From: Methyloprofundus sp.
Lineage (GTDB): Bacteria; Pseudomonadota; Gammaproteobacteria; Methylococcales; Methylomonadaceae
Length of the DNA: 17,109 bases
Reading direction: 5' to 3'
Assembly (NCBI GenBank): GCA_013138555.1
Contig: WTCN01000258.1
Span: 1 to 17,109, forward strand
A model generated the notes under the pieces. It did no database searches. It was not told the DNA's origin and was given only the letters and a program-made list of their open reading frames with translations. Of the stretch, positions 8,028 through 14,854 are shown one piece after another; the stretch's first letter is position 1, and each line of letters starts with the position of its first letter. The translations under genes were made by a program, and so were the position numbers.

Positions 8028-9683
8028 TCAGATTGCCTGCCTATGCACTTTTATTTCTAGTTGTTCACGCCACGAGCGTTGTTGCCAATCAGCATATTTT
8101 TGCCTTTTAAGATGTTCACGTTGCGTATCAATTTGCGCTCTGAAGTGCGTATATTGGCCACAAAGCGAAAAGAATTCCGCGACGATAACCTGATAGCCAG
8201 CGCTATTAAAACCACAGCGACTCTTAGCAATCGCCAGTGCTTCCGGTAAATACCGCCAATAAGTGAGCGCGTTTTTACGTGACAGAATCTTAATCAAATA
8301 ACCGCTCTTATCATTGTTTTCACGGTGCTTAGATTGTAAATCAGGGTCGATTAACTGCAGATGGCGCATTACGCGCCTAAAATAGACCGGAGGATGATAG
8401 ATTTCTTGCAGAATGTGCAGGTAATTCTGCTCTGCCTGCTGTATCGAAAAATTATAAGGAATAAAATTAATAATGCCATCAGAATTATTGCCACTACTCG
8501 CCTGGATTAAACGTCCTTCATTTTGTAATCTGGTCATTAAAGGCGTGCAGGGTAGGGCATTTAACAACCCTGCCATGACAATAGGAGCATTACTGGCATT
8601 AACAAAATCGATAAATTCCTGCACAGACTCGGTAGTATCATGATCAAAGCCATAGATCATCCCTAGCATAACGCCAGAACCGGTTTGTGTGGAAATGAAA
8701 TTTAATTTTTCCACCAAAGTGCGTTCACCACGAAGGTTCTGACGTTTATTGGTTTCCAGTAGTGAAGCGGTATTAGGGGTCTCCACACCATAAAAGCCAT
8801 TGATAAAATGTGCCTTATGAAACCAGTGCCTTAATTCTGCCATAATCGCTGATTCATCGGCTAGGCGTAAGGTGAGTTCCGTGTATTTAGGGAAGTGATA
8901 GCCAATATTCTCGCCTATTTTATACAGATTTTTCAGTACCTCCAGCGCCTTTTTTGGGTGGCCGATAAAATTATCATCGACCACGAATACTTGGCCTGTC
9001 CAGCCTGACTCTTTCATCTGACGAAATGCCTGTTCGGTTTTTTTCCAGGGAGTGACACGGTAAGCTTTGCCAAAGCGCGAGGGGATATCGCAAAACTCAC
9101 AGGCTTCAGGACAGCCACGACTAATTTGTATCGCCATATGCACATAGTTTTGCATATTGATAGCCGCATAATCGGGTTGAAAAAAATTTTCTGGTAACGT
9201 AATGCCGCCCTTATAATACTTTCTGGCATTGCTATTTCTTAGACCTAGCAATAACTCATCAATAACCCCTTCGGCTTCATTTTCTACCACATGGTCAGCG
9301 ATATCGACTAATGGAGACTGTTTGCTAATGGCTGTGCCACCAACAATTAAAATCTTGCCAGCGGTTTTTATCTGCCGTGCATATTTTAATAAGTTTTGTT
9401 CCTGAGCCAGCATTCCCCCCATATAAACATGATCGGCATCGTTAATAAATTCATGCAAGGGTCTGGGATCAATATTTTTATCAATCAGAATCAGCTGTTC
9501 ATAATAAGGCTTAAGATGATTAAATAAGCCCATTAAACCCAGAGGAGGTAATAGTCTTTTAGCTAAGCCAAATTCACCGGCAGGGGCATACATTTTTAGG
9601 CTTTTGGCATAGCTCCAGAAGGTGTCCTGAGTATCAAACTCGGGGTAAACAAGCACCGCTTTATAGCCAATCTTTTCAATCAT
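8028..9683 (-). CDS. B12-binding-type radical SAM protein
   Basis: 551-residue enzyme; first gene of the three-gene operon. The N-terminal part (about 8-150) has the Rossmann-like layout of a cobalamin-binding domain (VLVYPEF, LLPPLGLMGL, ILIVGGTA, VENEAEGVIDELL) but no DxHxxG motif for the axial His, so base-off cobalamin binding may differ or be lost. The radical SAM core follows with RGCPEACEFCDIP: C191, C195 and C198 (CxxxCxxC). VVDDNFIGHPKKAL and GVETPN are also typical of this class. The C-terminal region (about 415-551) resembles the DUF4070 extension. I start at ATG 9683, since AGGGG five nt upstream fits it; the GTG two codons earlier lies inside that ribosome site. It may methylate or rearrange the small molecule handled by its two partners (inference). 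Confidence 0.88.
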   Translation of the reverse strand: MIEKIGYKAVLVYPEFDTQDTFWSYAKSLKMYAPAGEFGLAKRLLPPLGLMGLFNHLKPYYEQLILIDKNIDPRPLHEFINDADHVYMGGMLAQEQNLLKYARQIKTAGKILIVGGTAISKQSPLVDIADHVVENEAEGVIDELLLGLRNSNARKYYKGGITLPENFFQPDYAAINMQNYVHMAIQISRGCPEACEFCDIPSRFGKAYRVTPWKKTEQAFRQMKESGWTGQVFVVDDNFIGHPKKALEVLKNLYKIGENIGYHFPKYTELTLRLADESAIMAELRHWFHKAHFINGFYGVETPNTASLLETNKRQNLRGERTLVEKLNFISTQTGSGVMLGMIYGFDHDTTESVQEFIDFVNASNAPIVMAGLLNALPCTPLMTRLQNEGRLIQASSGNNSDGIINFIPYNFSIQQAEQNYLHILQEIYHPPVYFRRVMRHLQLIDPDLQSKHRENNDKSGYLIKILSRKNALTYWRYLPEALAIAKSRCGFNSAGYQVIVAEFFSLCGQYTHFRAQIDTQREHLKRQKYADWQQRSWREQLEIKVHRQAI

Positions 9684-9716
9684 AGTCACCCCTGATAGAT
9701 TTGAGCAATAATTTTG

Positions 9717-9750
9717 ATTATAGACCTTGTTATCAAGGTAGGCCTGTAAA
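9717..9750 (-). promoter_or_regulatory. promoter and 16-bp palindromic operator of the radical SAM operon
   Basis: On the minus strand a perfect TATAAT (9722-9717) lies 33 nt ahead of the ATG. One nt upstream of it is a perfect 16-bp palindrome, ACCTTGATAACAAGGT (9739-9724). No consensus -35 stands at 16-18 bp; the nearest, TTTACA (9750-9745), is 22 bp from the -10. A palindrome filling an over-long spacer is the layout of MerR-type activation, although 22 bp exceeds the usual 19-20. The regulator is not in the window. Confidence 0.45.
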
Positions 9751-9800
9751 AAATCTTATTTGCACAGGATATCTGGGAATAATTTACGTTGTGTGATGTA

Positions 9801-9813
9801 GAGCGTGGGAACG
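9801..9813 (+). repeat. single arm of a second REP-like family (GAGCGTGGGAACG)
   Basis: The 13-nt core GAGCGTGGGAACG is a common dispersed repeat arm in gammaproteobacterial genomes. Its reverse complement, with one inserted T, occurs at 16342-16355. Here only one arm is present, with a weak GAGC/GCTC pair to 9823. Confidence 0.4.
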
Positions 9814-9838
9814 ATCAATGCTCTCCCTGATGATGGAC

Positions 9839-9890
9839 AAAAAAACCTGTCTACCCTACTTTTTTTGCAATAGAATCTGCCCCGTCTTCA
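9839..9890 (+). repeat. degenerate half-copy of the GTGGGCA repeat with flank
   Basis: This segment matches the reverse complement of 3971-4021 at 43 of 51 positions with a one-nt indel: an A7 run, CCTG, ACCCTAC, a T run, GCAA, ATCT and TCTT shared in order. Only one arm of the palindrome is kept, so it is a truncated, decayed copy lying upstream of rsd. Confidence 0.65.
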
Positions 9891-9987
9891 ATGCGTCGCC
9901 TGGATTATTATAATTTCTTATTGCCCTAAGGCTTGTAATGGCATAAAGTGAACAAAAGAATATAACCATAACAATGGTGGAAAGAGT

Positions 9988-10437
9988 ATGGCAGAAGAAA
10001 ATATCACTCAGTTTACAGAGCGTGAGCAAACCAGTCATTTGATTGAGGAATTATTAGCAGAGCGCACACAAGTCTGGAACTTATACTGTGGCGTTGCGGG
10101 AGTGGAATCGTATCAATCAAACAAACCTATGGAAGAGCAGGTTCAGGAGTTCTGTCAGATGTTGGTTGATTATATTTCATTAGGGCATTTCGGTGTTTAC
10201 CAGCGGATTATTGAGGGTAGTGAAAGACGTAAAACGATTATCGAAGCAGCGGAACGAATTTATCCACAAATTGTCCAGGCAACCGAGGCTGTGTTGAAAT
10301 TTAATGAGAAGTACCAACAAGCGCTAACACCAGCGATCATTTTAAACCAATTAGCAGACGACCTGTCGGTTCTTGGTGATCAACTGGCGACCCGTATAGA
10401 GCTAGAAGATGAGTTAATTAGTAAAATGCTGGCTTAG
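9988..10437 (+). CDS. rsd: Rsd/AlgQ family anti-sigma-70 protein
   Basis: 149-residue soluble helical protein of the Rsd/AlgQ family, which binds region 4 of the housekeeping sigma factor and lowers its access to core RNA polymerase, mainly in stationary phase. Seen here: EREQTSHLIEELLAERTQVWNLYCGVAG (about 11-38, helix 1), QEFCQMLVDYISLGHFGVYQRI at 53-74, SERR at 78-81, IYPQI and KFNEKYQ at 104-110. All are family hallmarks, and the length is close to E. coli Rsd (158). GGAAAG precedes the ATG by 2-3 nt more than usual but is clear. A TATAAT at 9909-9914 could be its -10, though the matching -35 is poor. It is transcribed away from the radical SAM operon, with a hairpin repeat after its stop. 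Confidence 0.9.
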   Translation: MAEENITQFTEREQTSHLIEELLAERTQVWNLYCGVAGVESYQSNKPMEEQVQEFCQMLVDYISLGHFGVYQRIIEGSERRKTIIEAAERIYPQIVQATEAVLKFNEKYQQALTPAIILNQLADDLSVLGDQLATRIELEDELISKMLA

Positions 10438-10482
10438 TTGCTTTTGTATTTAGAAGCATTATTAATAATGACTTCCCGTATT

Positions 10483-10516
10483 TTGTAGGGGTAACCACAA
10501 GGGATTGCCCCTACAA
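10483..10516. repeat. hairpin repeat between convergent genes (TTGTAGGGG family)
   Basis: TTGTAGGGG (10483-10491) pairs perfectly with CCCCTACAA (10508-10516), and the pairing extends inwards by a G-T and two A-T pairs, with a 10-nt loop. It sits 46 nt after rsd and overlaps the last codons of the convergent small membrane gene. It may serve as a two-way transcription end, but no clear T run follows on either strand. Confidence 0.7.
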
Positions 10517-10720
10517 TCTATTTAAAAATTGCTTTATTTGGGGTAAAAAATACCAGATAAGAAACATGACAGCCGCAGTCGCTAACACTGGAATGGCAAT
10601 TTCCGGGTTAGTACGTAGCGTGATTTTTGCAATAGCCAGGAGAGAGACTGCAACGAGAAGTTTGAGTAAAGCTAAAAGCCAGCTTAAAACAGCTGTCATA
10701 AATTTTTGTAATGTATCCAA
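10511..10720 (-). CDS. small hydrophobic protein with two TM helices
   Basis: 69-residue protein with a first hydrophobic segment at about 9-32 (rich in Leu and Ala) and a second at about 40-61, then a basic tail QIKQFLNRL. I do not recognise the family. The start is a TTG at 10720 with an excellent GAGG(A) seven nt upstream. The alternative ATG at residue 8 (10699) has no ribosome site of its own but overlaps the stop of a 34-codon upstream frame by ATGA, so either start could be used. The end of the gene lies inside the hairpin repeat, so the last residues may have been supplied by repeat insertion (inference). It converges on rsd. Confidence 0.5.
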   Translation of the reverse strand: MDTLQKFMTAVLSWLLALLKLLVAVSLLAIAKITLRTNPEIAIPVLATAAVMFLIWYFLPQIKQFLNRL

Positions 10721-10800
10721 TCGTTTTCCTCACTGAGCCTGAGTAAATTAAGTTCTAAAGAATCCGATTCCAATAAGGCTGTGTTGTTTTTACGTAACAT
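10696..10800 (-). CDS. possible 34-residue leader peptide upstream of the small membrane protein
   Basis: ATG at 10800, then MLRKNNTALLESDSL..., ending in EENDWIHYKNL and TGA at 10698-10696. The stop overlaps the internal ATG of the next gene (ATGA), as in translational coupling. There is no good ribosome site at the usual distance; AAGGA is about 17 nt away. The amino-acid composition looks protein-like rather than random, but the length makes the call weak. Confidence 0.2.
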   Translation of the reverse strand: MLRKNNTALLESDSLELNLLRLSEENDWIHYKNL

Positions 10801-11425
10801 CAGTTAATGACAAAAATCCTTTCAATTCAGCTATTGATTGTACCAGTTCAGCTATTTTTCTGCAGCTTTAGCTTTAAGTTATGCGCCCTAAACTTCCCTC
10901 TGATCTCCCTTTTTATTTGCCTGGATTTCTAAATATATTCAGAACAGGAAATGCTACTTGTTTAAAAAGTTATTAACATCAGAAAAACTGATAGGAACCT
11001 GACTTGAAATTAATATAAAAAAATACCCTGATGGATTTATTGATAATTATAAGTTATTGAAATTAAAGTTAAATAATTTGCTGTGTAAAATCTATACAAT
11101 TTAACACAACTGTAATAATTACAATACTTAAGGGGAGTTTTAAGGAATTAATCCACAGGGTTATCCACAGCTTTTGTGAATAACTTTTTTCCTCTAATAA
11201 TCAGAGTTACTTAGACCACTAATGTAGAGATTACTTTTAATAGATGCGCTAATTAAACAAAATTTTGCAGAGAAATTTTGAGCTTAATCATGTCAGTGAA
11301 TCAATATTTCCCTACAAGTGTTTAAACACCAGGCTGTATTTTTTTAAATACATCGCCAGGCGTTGAGAGTCATTGCTCACAGCATTTTGCAAACGGCTTT
11401 TGTTAAACAGTTTTCTACCCGCATA
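10801..11425. other. AT-rich gene-free stretch with a DnaA-box cluster
   Basis: About 625 nt without a credible gene, very AT-rich between about 10925 and 11140. Besides the DnaA-box-like cluster (own entry) it has a hairpin TGTATTT/AAATACA (11335-11352) with a T4 loop. It also has two direct copies of AAATTTTG (around 11260-11280). The last part, 11353-11425, precedes the surviving rtcB codons and is probably unrelated DNA joined to them. Confidence 0.5.
11082..11183. promoter_or_regulatory. cluster of DnaA-box-like sites, origin-like
   Basis: Three sites fit TTWTNCACA exactly: TTATCCACA at 11161-11169 (plus strand, the classical R-type box), TTATTCACA at 11183-11175 (minus) and TTTTACACA at 11090-11082 (minus). 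Two more differ by one base: TTTAACACA at 11100-11108 and TAATCCACA at 11149-11157 (plus). All lie within 102 nt beside an AT-rich stretch. The classic origin neighbours dnaA, dnaN, mnmG and parAB are not in the window, so a DnaA-binding or titration locus is as possible as an origin. Confidence 0.45.
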
Positions 11426-11685
11426 TCTTTTATCGTCCGTGGTTTGGGTAATGAGGAAAGTTTTTGCAGTTGTAGTCATGGTGCGGGTCGAATCATGTCA
11501 CGGACTCAGGCAAAAAAACAGGTTTCACTGGATGAGCATTTAAAAGCAACACAAGGCGTAGAGTGTCGTAAGGATACCGATGTGATTGATGAAACACCTT
11601 CAGCCTATAAGCCAATTGAGAAGGTAATGGCTGCTCAGGACGAATTGTGCATACTTTAAAGCAGGTGGTTTGTGTTAAGGGGTAA
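11426..11685 (+). pseudogene. rtcB: rtcB 3' remnant (RNA-splicing ligase), truncated and frameshifted
   Basis: Encodes the C-terminal end of RtcB, the RNA 3'-phosphate/5'-OH ligase: SFIVRGLGNEESFCSCSHGAGR, MSRTQAKKQ, ATQGVECRKDTDVIDETPSAYKPIEKVMAAQ. About 75-80% of a normal RtcB (400-480 residues) is missing upstream, and no RtcB-like sequence is seen before about 11426. The frame then breaks: after AAQDE it jumps to the next frame, where VHTLKQVVCVKG and TAA (11683-11685) give the normal RtcB end. This is best explained by loss of about 10 nt near 11645. A good terminator still follows. The ATG-like start upstream belongs to unrelated sequence; a working product is unlikely. Confidence 0.85.
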
Positions 11686-11740
11686 GGTTCTGCAGTTTGT
11701 GTTAAGCAATGTAACATAGCACTGTAGACTGAAGAACCAT

Positions 11741-11774
11741 GTCCTCCAGATAATATGGAGGACGTGATTTTTTT
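11741..11774 (+). terminator. rho-independent terminator after the rtcB remnant
   Basis: GTCCTCC (11741-11747) and GGAGGAC (11757-11763) form a perfect 7-bp GC-rich stem with a nine-nt loop. Seven T (11768-11774) follow after GTGA. It acts on the plus strand, 55 nt after the old rtcB stop, and lies just beyond the stop of the convergent CAP gene. Confidence 0.7.
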
Positions 11775-11788
11775 AGAATGGATAGCGA

Positions 11789-13018
11789 TTAATTTAAATC
11801 ATAATCCACTAATTTAAAAACAAATTCCGCCTCAGTTCCCGGTACTAACTGCAAATCAGCCCAGTAATTATCGACACCGACTTCAATACAAGGTAAATGA
11901 ACTATCTCTGTTTGTGGTTGAAAAGTTCCGCATTGAGCCGACTGGCTTTGATGAATCTTATTTATATGACTTAAAACAAATTGTAGACCATTGCCTTCAA
12001 TAACCGACAATTCAGCGCTATACAGTTCATTATTAACTAACACACAGGGAATAGTTAATTGATTTTGTGCAAACGCTGAGCATTGAGATAGCTCGTCAAC
12101 AGGCTGATTATCCGGTTCATTAACGGGTTCGTTATCTGGTTCATTATCCTTGGCATTATCTTTTGAAAAATCACTGAGTAACACATCCAGTTTAATATTT
12201 AAATTACCGATATGAACGGCCCTAGATACCGATCCTAAATCCTCATGATAAAAGCTGACAGAGTAATCACTGTTAGCTGTGACTTCCAGGCCATAACCTC
12301 CTGCTGATGCTGTCAATGTTGATTCATTATTTTCCTCGATTCTTATTTCAACAGAACTGACTCCCTCACCTGCATCATAAAAATTATTTTTATTTATATC
12401 ATCATAAACGACACCTAGTAAAATGGGCAGACTGTTCAGCTGTCGCCCAAAGTCTGTTGTCACCATTGCAGCATTAAATGTCTGCCCGCTACTGTTAAAT
12501 AAACCATACGCTAAGCCCACCCCTACTTCCCTATAATTAGGGTTCAGTATATTGACCCGATGCCCTCGGTGAGGATAATTTGTATCAAGAAATAAATTAT
12601 CATGTAATTGCAGCGCCATTGCTAATTCATTAATGCTACCTGTCGAGCCTGAGTAAGCTAGATTTTCTCCTGCAGTTTGATAAACATAACCTGCCGATCT
12701 CATACGGTCAAAAGGTGACTCTCCATCGGGATTATTATGCGCAAAAAAGTCACGATTCAGCATATCCTCACTGTGTGCCCGCGTTGCATCAAGTAAATGA
12801 CTATTTGAACTTAAAGGCTGTACCGCATTACCACTAATCGCTCCAGGCTCAGTGCCTTCAAATAAATCAATACCCAGCCTTTGTGCTTCATCTAAAGGAT
12901 AAAGCCGGGCATAATTAATCGCCTCAAGATGAGCCTGTTCATTAGGGCTAGGGTCGCCATAATCAAAAGCCCACCCTGTATTAGTAGCAAGCAACAGTAA
13001 TAATAAATAATATTTCAT
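11789..13018 (-). CDS. secreted CAP-domain (SCP/PR1-like) protein with SdrD-B-like and repeat domains
   Basis: 409-residue exported protein. Signal peptide at about 1-17 (MKYY, a run of Leu, then a TGWA-like cleavage area). CAP domain at about 22-195: AHSEDM with H82, HNNPDGESPFDRM, AGENLAY with E118, HRGHRVNIL with H153 and VGVGLA, i.e. the usual CAP cleft residues. A beta-sandwich like the SdrD B domain follows at 199-280 (GVVYDDINKNNFYDAGEGV...GGYGLEV). Then comes an acidic linker at about 287-308 built of D/N-E/Q-P repeats. The C-terminus carries two copies of a 45-residue unit (C313...IPC and C363...LPC, each followed by a Y and a phenylalanine end). I use ATG 13018 because the signal peptide starts there; a TTG 31 codons upstream would hide it. 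The role is unknown; it may bind a surface ligand or peptide. Confidence 0.82.
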   Translation of the reverse strand: MKYYLLLLLLATNTGWAFDYGDPSPNEQAHLEAINYARLYPLDEAQRLGIDLFEGTEPGAISGNAVQPLSSNSHLLDATRAHSEDMLNRDFFAHNNPDGESPFDRMRSAGYVYQTAGENLAYSGSTGSINELAMALQLHDNLFLDTNYPHRGHRVNILNPNYREVGVGLAYGLFNSSGQTFNAAMVTTDFGRQLNSLPILLGVVYDDINKNNFYDAGEGVSSVEIRIEENNESTLTASAGGYGLEVTANSDYSVSFYHEDLGSVSRAVHIGNLNIKLDVLLSDFSKDNAKDNEPDNEPVNEPDNQPVDELSQCSAFAQNQLTIPCVLVNNELYSAELSVIEGNGLQFVLSHINKIHQSQSAQCGTFQPQTEIVHLPCIEVGVDNYWADLQLVPGTEAEFVFKLVDYDLN

Positions 13019-13218
13019 GGCAATGTTCCAGCGATTAAATTGCAATCCCCTATATCTATCTTTAAATATATGAATTGAGTCTTTTTCAGATTTGATTTCA
13101 ATATTTTTCAAATCAAGGCTATCTTTTACCTTAAATTGTAGCAGATTGTTTTATAAGTACCTTGTTAATTATGTTGAATTTATGTACTTACCAACACAGG
13201 GCAGCATATAGTAGTTCC

Positions 13219-13304
13219 GTAGGTTGGTGTGAGCTTGCGAACCCCAACAATCAATGGCTTACCTAGTCCCGGTTGTTGGGGTTCATACTTCACCCCAACC
13301 TACG
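13219..13304. repeat. palindromic REP-like element (CGTAGGTTGG family)
   Basis: The outer arms at 13219-13233 (CGTAGGTTGGTGTGA) and 13290-13304 are complementary over 15 bp with one mismatch. The inner arms GAACCCCAACAA (13239-13250) and TTGTTGGGGTTC (13273-13284) are perfectly complementary over 12 bp. The two nested stems form an 86-nt cruciform-like element, a different family from the ones at 4001 and 10483. Confidence 0.85.
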
Positions 13305-13344
13305 CATAATACTTTTACAGCCCCTGAGGTTTTAGCAGAATTTA

Positions 13345-13372
13345 TTGTGTAAAAGGTTCTTAGTGCTAGAAT
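13345..13372 (+). promoter_or_regulatory. candidate sigma-70 promoter of the rhomboid operon
   Basis: TTGTGT (13345-13350), a 16-bp spacer, and TAGAAT (13367-13372), ending 39 nt before the ATG at 13412. GGGG stands nine nt before that ATG as the ribosome site. It lies just beyond the palindromic repeat. Confidence 0.35.
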
Positions 13373-13411
13373 GAATACCATCAATAGGTCATTTTAACCG
13401 GGGCAAATAGC

Positions 13412-14854
13412 ATGATTATTATTCCAACGGAAAAGACGTTTAACTGGAAGCATACGCCGATTATGCTTTTTCTTCTTGTCATTATCAATGTCATGGTATT
13501 TATACTCTGCCAGTCGAGTGATTTACAAAAAACACAAGAAGCTTTTGTCAGTTATCAGGAACATCAATATTTTTCGCTGGAATGGCCGGTATTTAAAAAA
13601 TTTTTATCAGAGAACGGTGAAGCAGATAAGCTTGAGAAATTTTCTGAGCTCTATGCAGAGGGAGAGCATGCTCAGCTGACAATGGCAATGCTGACAAGTG
13701 AGGGTTTTTATAGGTATTTGCTTGATTATTCTCCCCGCTTTGTCAAAAGTAAAGATGACAGCTATGATCTTGATTTGTGGCCTGATACCAGAGAGGAGAT
13801 TAATGAAACGATCCAGTCGCTTAGTTATATTAAGTTTGGCTTAATACCTGACAGACTAAAAATACCCAGCTTATTGACCCATCAGTTTTTACATGGCGGA
13901 GTGATGCATTTGCTGGGTAATATGTTTTTTCTCGTTATCTGTGGTTTTGCTGTCGAAGCGGCACTTGGACATATTCGCTTTCTGTGTTTCTATTTACTGT
14001 CTGGTTTAGCAGGAGGTCTTCTTTTTGCCTATATTGATTTGCAGAACTCAATGCCATTAGTGGGTGCATCAGGTGCCATATCGGGCGTTATGGCGATGTA
14101 TCTGTGGATTTTTCGGCTGAAAACAATTGAGTTTTTTTACTGGTTTTATATTTTTGTTGGCTATTTTAGAGCGCCCGCATTACTGCTATTGCCATTTTAT
14201 ATTGGTAAAGAGCTGTATTCTTTTTATTTTACTGCAGATTCAAATGTTGCCTTTATGGCGCATACAGGTGGGTTTATTGCGGGGAGTGTGTTGCTAGGCA
14301 TTTCTTTACTTATCAGCCCCAGAATATTTAATCAGGAATATGTCGAAGAAGATGAATCTATTGATCCGTTTCAGGAAGCGTTAAATAAAATCTATTCCTG
14401 TATTGATGATTATAATTTTGATGCGGCATTGAAACACCTGCAACCCCTTATTGCAGAAAATGGCATTACATTTAATTTAGCTATTTTACGTTATAACCTG
14501 ATCAAGGTACTTAAGACTCCCGACTATGATGAATGGACGATGGATGTGTTTAAATTGAAGCCCATGACGAGCTATGACTTAAGCATGCTCAATAAGGTGT
14601 GGTCAGAAAATCCCGGACAGCAAGCATTGCTTGATGAAGAAGAAGTGATTAAAGTGGGCTTAAGTCTTTCGACCCAAGAGCACCTGAAAACTGCAGAGGA
14701 TATTTTCAAGCGTTTACAGGGTGATTCTTGCAAGCGTCAATCGTTAGGGTTTTTGGCACGTAAGATTTCACTCGTCTATGAAGTGCTTGATAATAGAGGC
14801 AAGAAAAAGGAATATGAAAAAATTGCGGATTCACTCTCTATGGGAAATATCTAA
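13412..14854 (+). CDS. rhomboid family intramembrane serine protease with C-terminal helical extension
   Basis: 480-residue membrane protease expected to cut TM helices of other proteins inside the cytoplasmic membrane. The rhomboid core is complete: LTHQFLHGGVMHLLGNMFF (H161, H166, N170), GASGAISG with nucleophile S220, and AHTGGFIAGS with H284, giving the Ser-His dyad and oxyanion residues. A TM helix at about 15-33 and a soluble acidic insert at about 36-140 precede it; this insert between TM1 and the H-N motif is longer than in GlpG. After the last TM (about 286-302) comes a soluble helical part (310-480, TPR-like, inferred from repeated amphipathic helices). It is coupled to the next gene by TAATG. 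The substrate is unknown; the partner B-box protein is one candidate. Confidence 0.85.
   Translation: MIIIPTEKTFNWKHTPIMLFLLVIINVMVFILCQSSDLQKTQEAFVSYQEHQYFSLEWPVFKKFLSENGEADKLEKFSELYAEGEHAQLTMAMLTSEGFYRYLLDYSPRFVKSKDDSYDLDLWPDTREEINETIQSLSYIKFGLIPDRLKIPSLLTHQFLHGGVMHLLGNMFFLVICGFAVEAALGHIRFLCFYLLSGLAGGLLFAYIDLQNSMPLVGASGAISGVMAMYLWIFRLKTIEFFYWFYIFVGYFRAPALLLLPFYIGKELYSFYFTADSNVAFMAHTGGFIAGSVLLGISLLISPRIFNQEYVEEDESIDPFQEALNKIYSCIDDYNFDAALKHLQPLIAENGITFNLAILRYNLIKVLKTPDYDEWTMDVFKLKPMTSYDLSMLNKVWSENPGQQALLDEEEVIKVGLSLSTQEHLKTAEDIFKRLQGDSCKRQSLGFLARKISLVYEVLDNRGKKKEYEKIADSLSMGNI

Larger units (their letters stand above)
13019..13411. other. divergent intergenic region between CAP and rhomboid genes
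   Basis: 393 nt that must hold both promoters. It contains the palindromic repeat at 13219-13304 and the likely rhomboid promoter at 13345-13372. The 13019-13111 part is an in-frame TTG-initiated extension of the CAP frame, judged non-coding. Nothing else is evident. Confidence 0.5.

Noticed and set aside
9014..9229. 71-residue minus-strand frame inside the radical SAM gene
   Set aside because: Covers the CxxxCxxC region in another frame; the radical SAM frame is the real one.
9909..9914. TATAAT as a firm rsd promoter
   Set aside because: No acceptable -35 at 16-18 bp; mentioned only within the rsd entry.
9856..10038. 60-residue minus-strand frame with hydrophobic centre
   Set aside because: Runs through the decayed repeat and overlaps the well-supported start of rsd; no ribosome site.
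11493..11717. 74-residue minus-strand frame
   Set aside because: Opposite strand of clear RtcB codons; only a shadow.
13019..13111. N-terminal extension of the CAP gene from a TTG
   Set aside because: Would bury a clear signal peptide that begins at ATG 13018; no ribosome site at the TTG.
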